Part shown: positions 62,836 to 64,000 of the stretch, one piece after another
Layout: each line of letters opens with the position of its first letter
How positions within the stretch are numbered: position 1 is the first letter of the stretch
Source of the DNA: Leuctra nigra
Lineage: Eukaryota; Arthropoda; Insecta; Plecoptera; Leuctridae
NCBI GenBank assembly: GCA_934045905.1
Contig: CAKOGZ010000011.1
Coordinates: forward strand, 1 to 64,000
Reading direction: 5' to 3'
DNA: 64,000 nt
Notes under the pieces: generated by a model
What the model saw: only the letters and a program-made list of their open reading frames with translations
Database searches by the model: none
What the model was told of the DNA's origin: nothing
Program-made: the position numbers and the translations under genes

Positions 62836-64000
62836 GTTTCTGCACTTTTTAAGCCTCTCACCATCTACTATATAGGGTAACGTTGTCAACTCTCTTAGAG
62901 TAATAGATTCGTCACAAAGTAGGAAACAAATAAAAAAATATCAATATGAGCTACTTCTAAAGTGGCACCCCCCTATTTTTATCGAATTTTCTTGAAGCCT
63001 ACACAACGTTATGCCGAGAAATGAAATAAAACACTTTTCTAAAATATATGGGCTTAACATTAACATGTAAAAAAAAATCTCCCCTCTGCCTCCTGGAGTC
63101 GCCCGACGTTGCCCGGTCAGATAATTTTATAATAAAGTTAGGTTAGGGTAGGTTAGCGAAGCGAGCGAAGCGAGCGTAGCTGACCCTTAACAAGCTTTAA
63201 CCTACAGTGACAAAAAATTGATGAAAACCTATCAGGATTGTGCCCTTCTGCTTCTGAAGGACATAAACTAAGAAATGCAGCGTATCGGAGCGTCTGACAG
63301 AAAAAAGTGTTTCTGCACTTTTTTAGCCTCTCTCCATCATCTATATGGTGTATCATTTTCAGCTCTCTAAGAGTAATAGATTCGTCACAAAGTAGGAAAC
63401 AAACAAAACTCTTTCAATATGACCTACTTCTAAAGTGGCACCCCCCTGTTTTTATCGAATTTTCTTGATGCCTACACAACGTTATGCCGAGAAATGTAAT
63501 AAAACACTTTTCGAAAAAAAATAGGCTTATAAATAAAATTATAAAAAAGAACCCCACTCTGCCCCCTTGGAGTCGCCCGACGCTGCCCTGTCAGATTATT
63601 ATATAATAAAGTTAGGTTAATACAGGTTAGCGAAGCGAGCGTAGCTGACTCATCACAAGCTTTAACCTCCATTGACTAAAAAATGGATGAAAACCTAGGA
63701 AATGAGGAAAATCTAAGGAACATTGTTAATTGTTACATTGTTACCTTTGTAGGCTAACCTACATTGTTGGTCAATATACATTGACAAAAAAATGGATGAA
63801 AATCTATCGGGGGTCGACCCATCAGCTTCTGAATAACATGAACAGTTAATTCCGGCGAATCGGAGAGTCTGACATAAAAAAGTGTTTCTGCACTTTTTAA
63901 GCCTCTCACCATCTACTATATAGGGTCACGTTGTCAACTCTCTTAGAGTAATAGATTCGTCACAAAGTAGGAAACAAATAAAAAAATATCAATATGAGCT
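62836..64000 (+). repeat. Last full unit (U60) and partial U61
   Basis: U60 (62836-63883, 1048 bp) combines the CTAAAATATATGGGC marker of U51, U53 and U55 with ATGCAGCG and CTTTTTTAGCC of U57-U59, so it is a chimera. U61 (63884-64000) has GGGTCACG and is cut by the window end. The array plainly continues to the right. Confidence 0.88.

Larger units (their letters stand above)
1..64000 (+). repeat. Satellite DNA array, 1046-bp dimeric unit, about 61 tandem copies
   Basis: Every base belongs to a head-to-tail repeat. Taking the unit start as the GTTTCTGCAC that precedes TCTCACCATC, units U1-U60 start at 1, 1047, 2093, 3139, 4294, 5340, 6496, 7542, 8588, 9743, 10790, 11836, 12882, 13928, 15083, 16129, 17285, 18331, 19377, 20423, 21578, 22624, 23670, 24825, 25871, 26917, 28072, 29119, 30274, 31320, 32366, 33412, 34567, 35614, 36660, 37706, 38752, 39799, 40845, 41892, 42939, 43987, 45034, 46081, 47127, 48173, 49219, 50266, 51313, 52361, 53410, 54457, 55505, 56552, 57599, 58648, 59695, 60742, 61789 and 62836; U61 (partial) starts at 63884. 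Units differ by a few substitutions, A-run length and a 109-bp duplication. Each reference unit has two HindIII sites (355, 820) and one SalI site (976), so digestion should give 465, 581 and 1046-bp ladder bands. Unit numbers below follow this list. Confidence 0.98.

Noticed and set aside
1..64000. CRISPR array
   Set aside because: The repeats are about 1 kb long and contiguous, with no short repeat-spacer pattern and no cas genes.
1..64000. Ribosomal DNA intergenic spacer or histone/5S cluster
   Set aside because: No rRNA, 5S or histone sequence is seen in any unit, and the repeats are continuous without a gene between them.

Overview
The whole 64 kb window is the interior of one uninterrupted satellite DNA array. 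There is no unique sequence, no convincing gene, no RNA gene and no recognisable transposon. The array starts before base 1 and continues past base 64000. It holds 60 full head-to-tail units plus 117 bases of a 61st, all in the same orientation. The basic unit is 1046 bp and is itself an old dimer of two diverged half-monomers: A (471 bp, reference copy 1-471) and B (575 bp, reference copy 472-1046). B is longer mainly because it carries a 109-bp module that A lacks. In ten units that module is doubled, giving 1155-1156 bp units. Other length differences come from A-runs, one C-run and small indels.

Layout, left to right. (1) 1-10789 is a ten-unit higher-order repeat (U1-U10). It recurs at 10790 with an offset of 10789 and shares its private variants up to about 20245. 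(2) 20423-35613 is built from a three-unit, 3247-bp higher-order repeat, with full copies, contracted two-unit copies and one single unit. (3) 35614-51312 is a mosaic: runs of a simple 1046-bp type alternate with a distinctive two-unit block that occurs three times. (4) 51313-59694 becomes a two-unit (about 2095 bp) alternation. (5) 59695-62835 is three nearly identical 1047-bp units, followed by one unit of another type and the partial last unit. This pattern is what unequal exchange and local amplification produce, and several exchange footprints can be bracketed between diagnostic bases.

Organism: a eukaryote. A 64-kb gene-free tandem array with nested higher-order repeats is typical of pericentromeric, centromeric, subtelomeric or sex-chromosome heterochromatin. 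Each half-monomer carries a short TTAGG-type stretch (for example 301-319) next to GCGAAGCGA microrepeats. TTAGG is the usual insect and arthropod telomere repeat, so an arthropod, perhaps an insect, is my best guess. That is inference and weak. I do not recognise this satellite family by name.

The small minus-strand reading frames (66, 67, 74 and 85 codons) that recur in every unit are by-products of the repetition. They are interrupted in many units, and I do not call them genes. One oddity is that the same frame stays open, without indels, across the matching 126 bp of both half-monomers; it is listed as a low-confidence observation.
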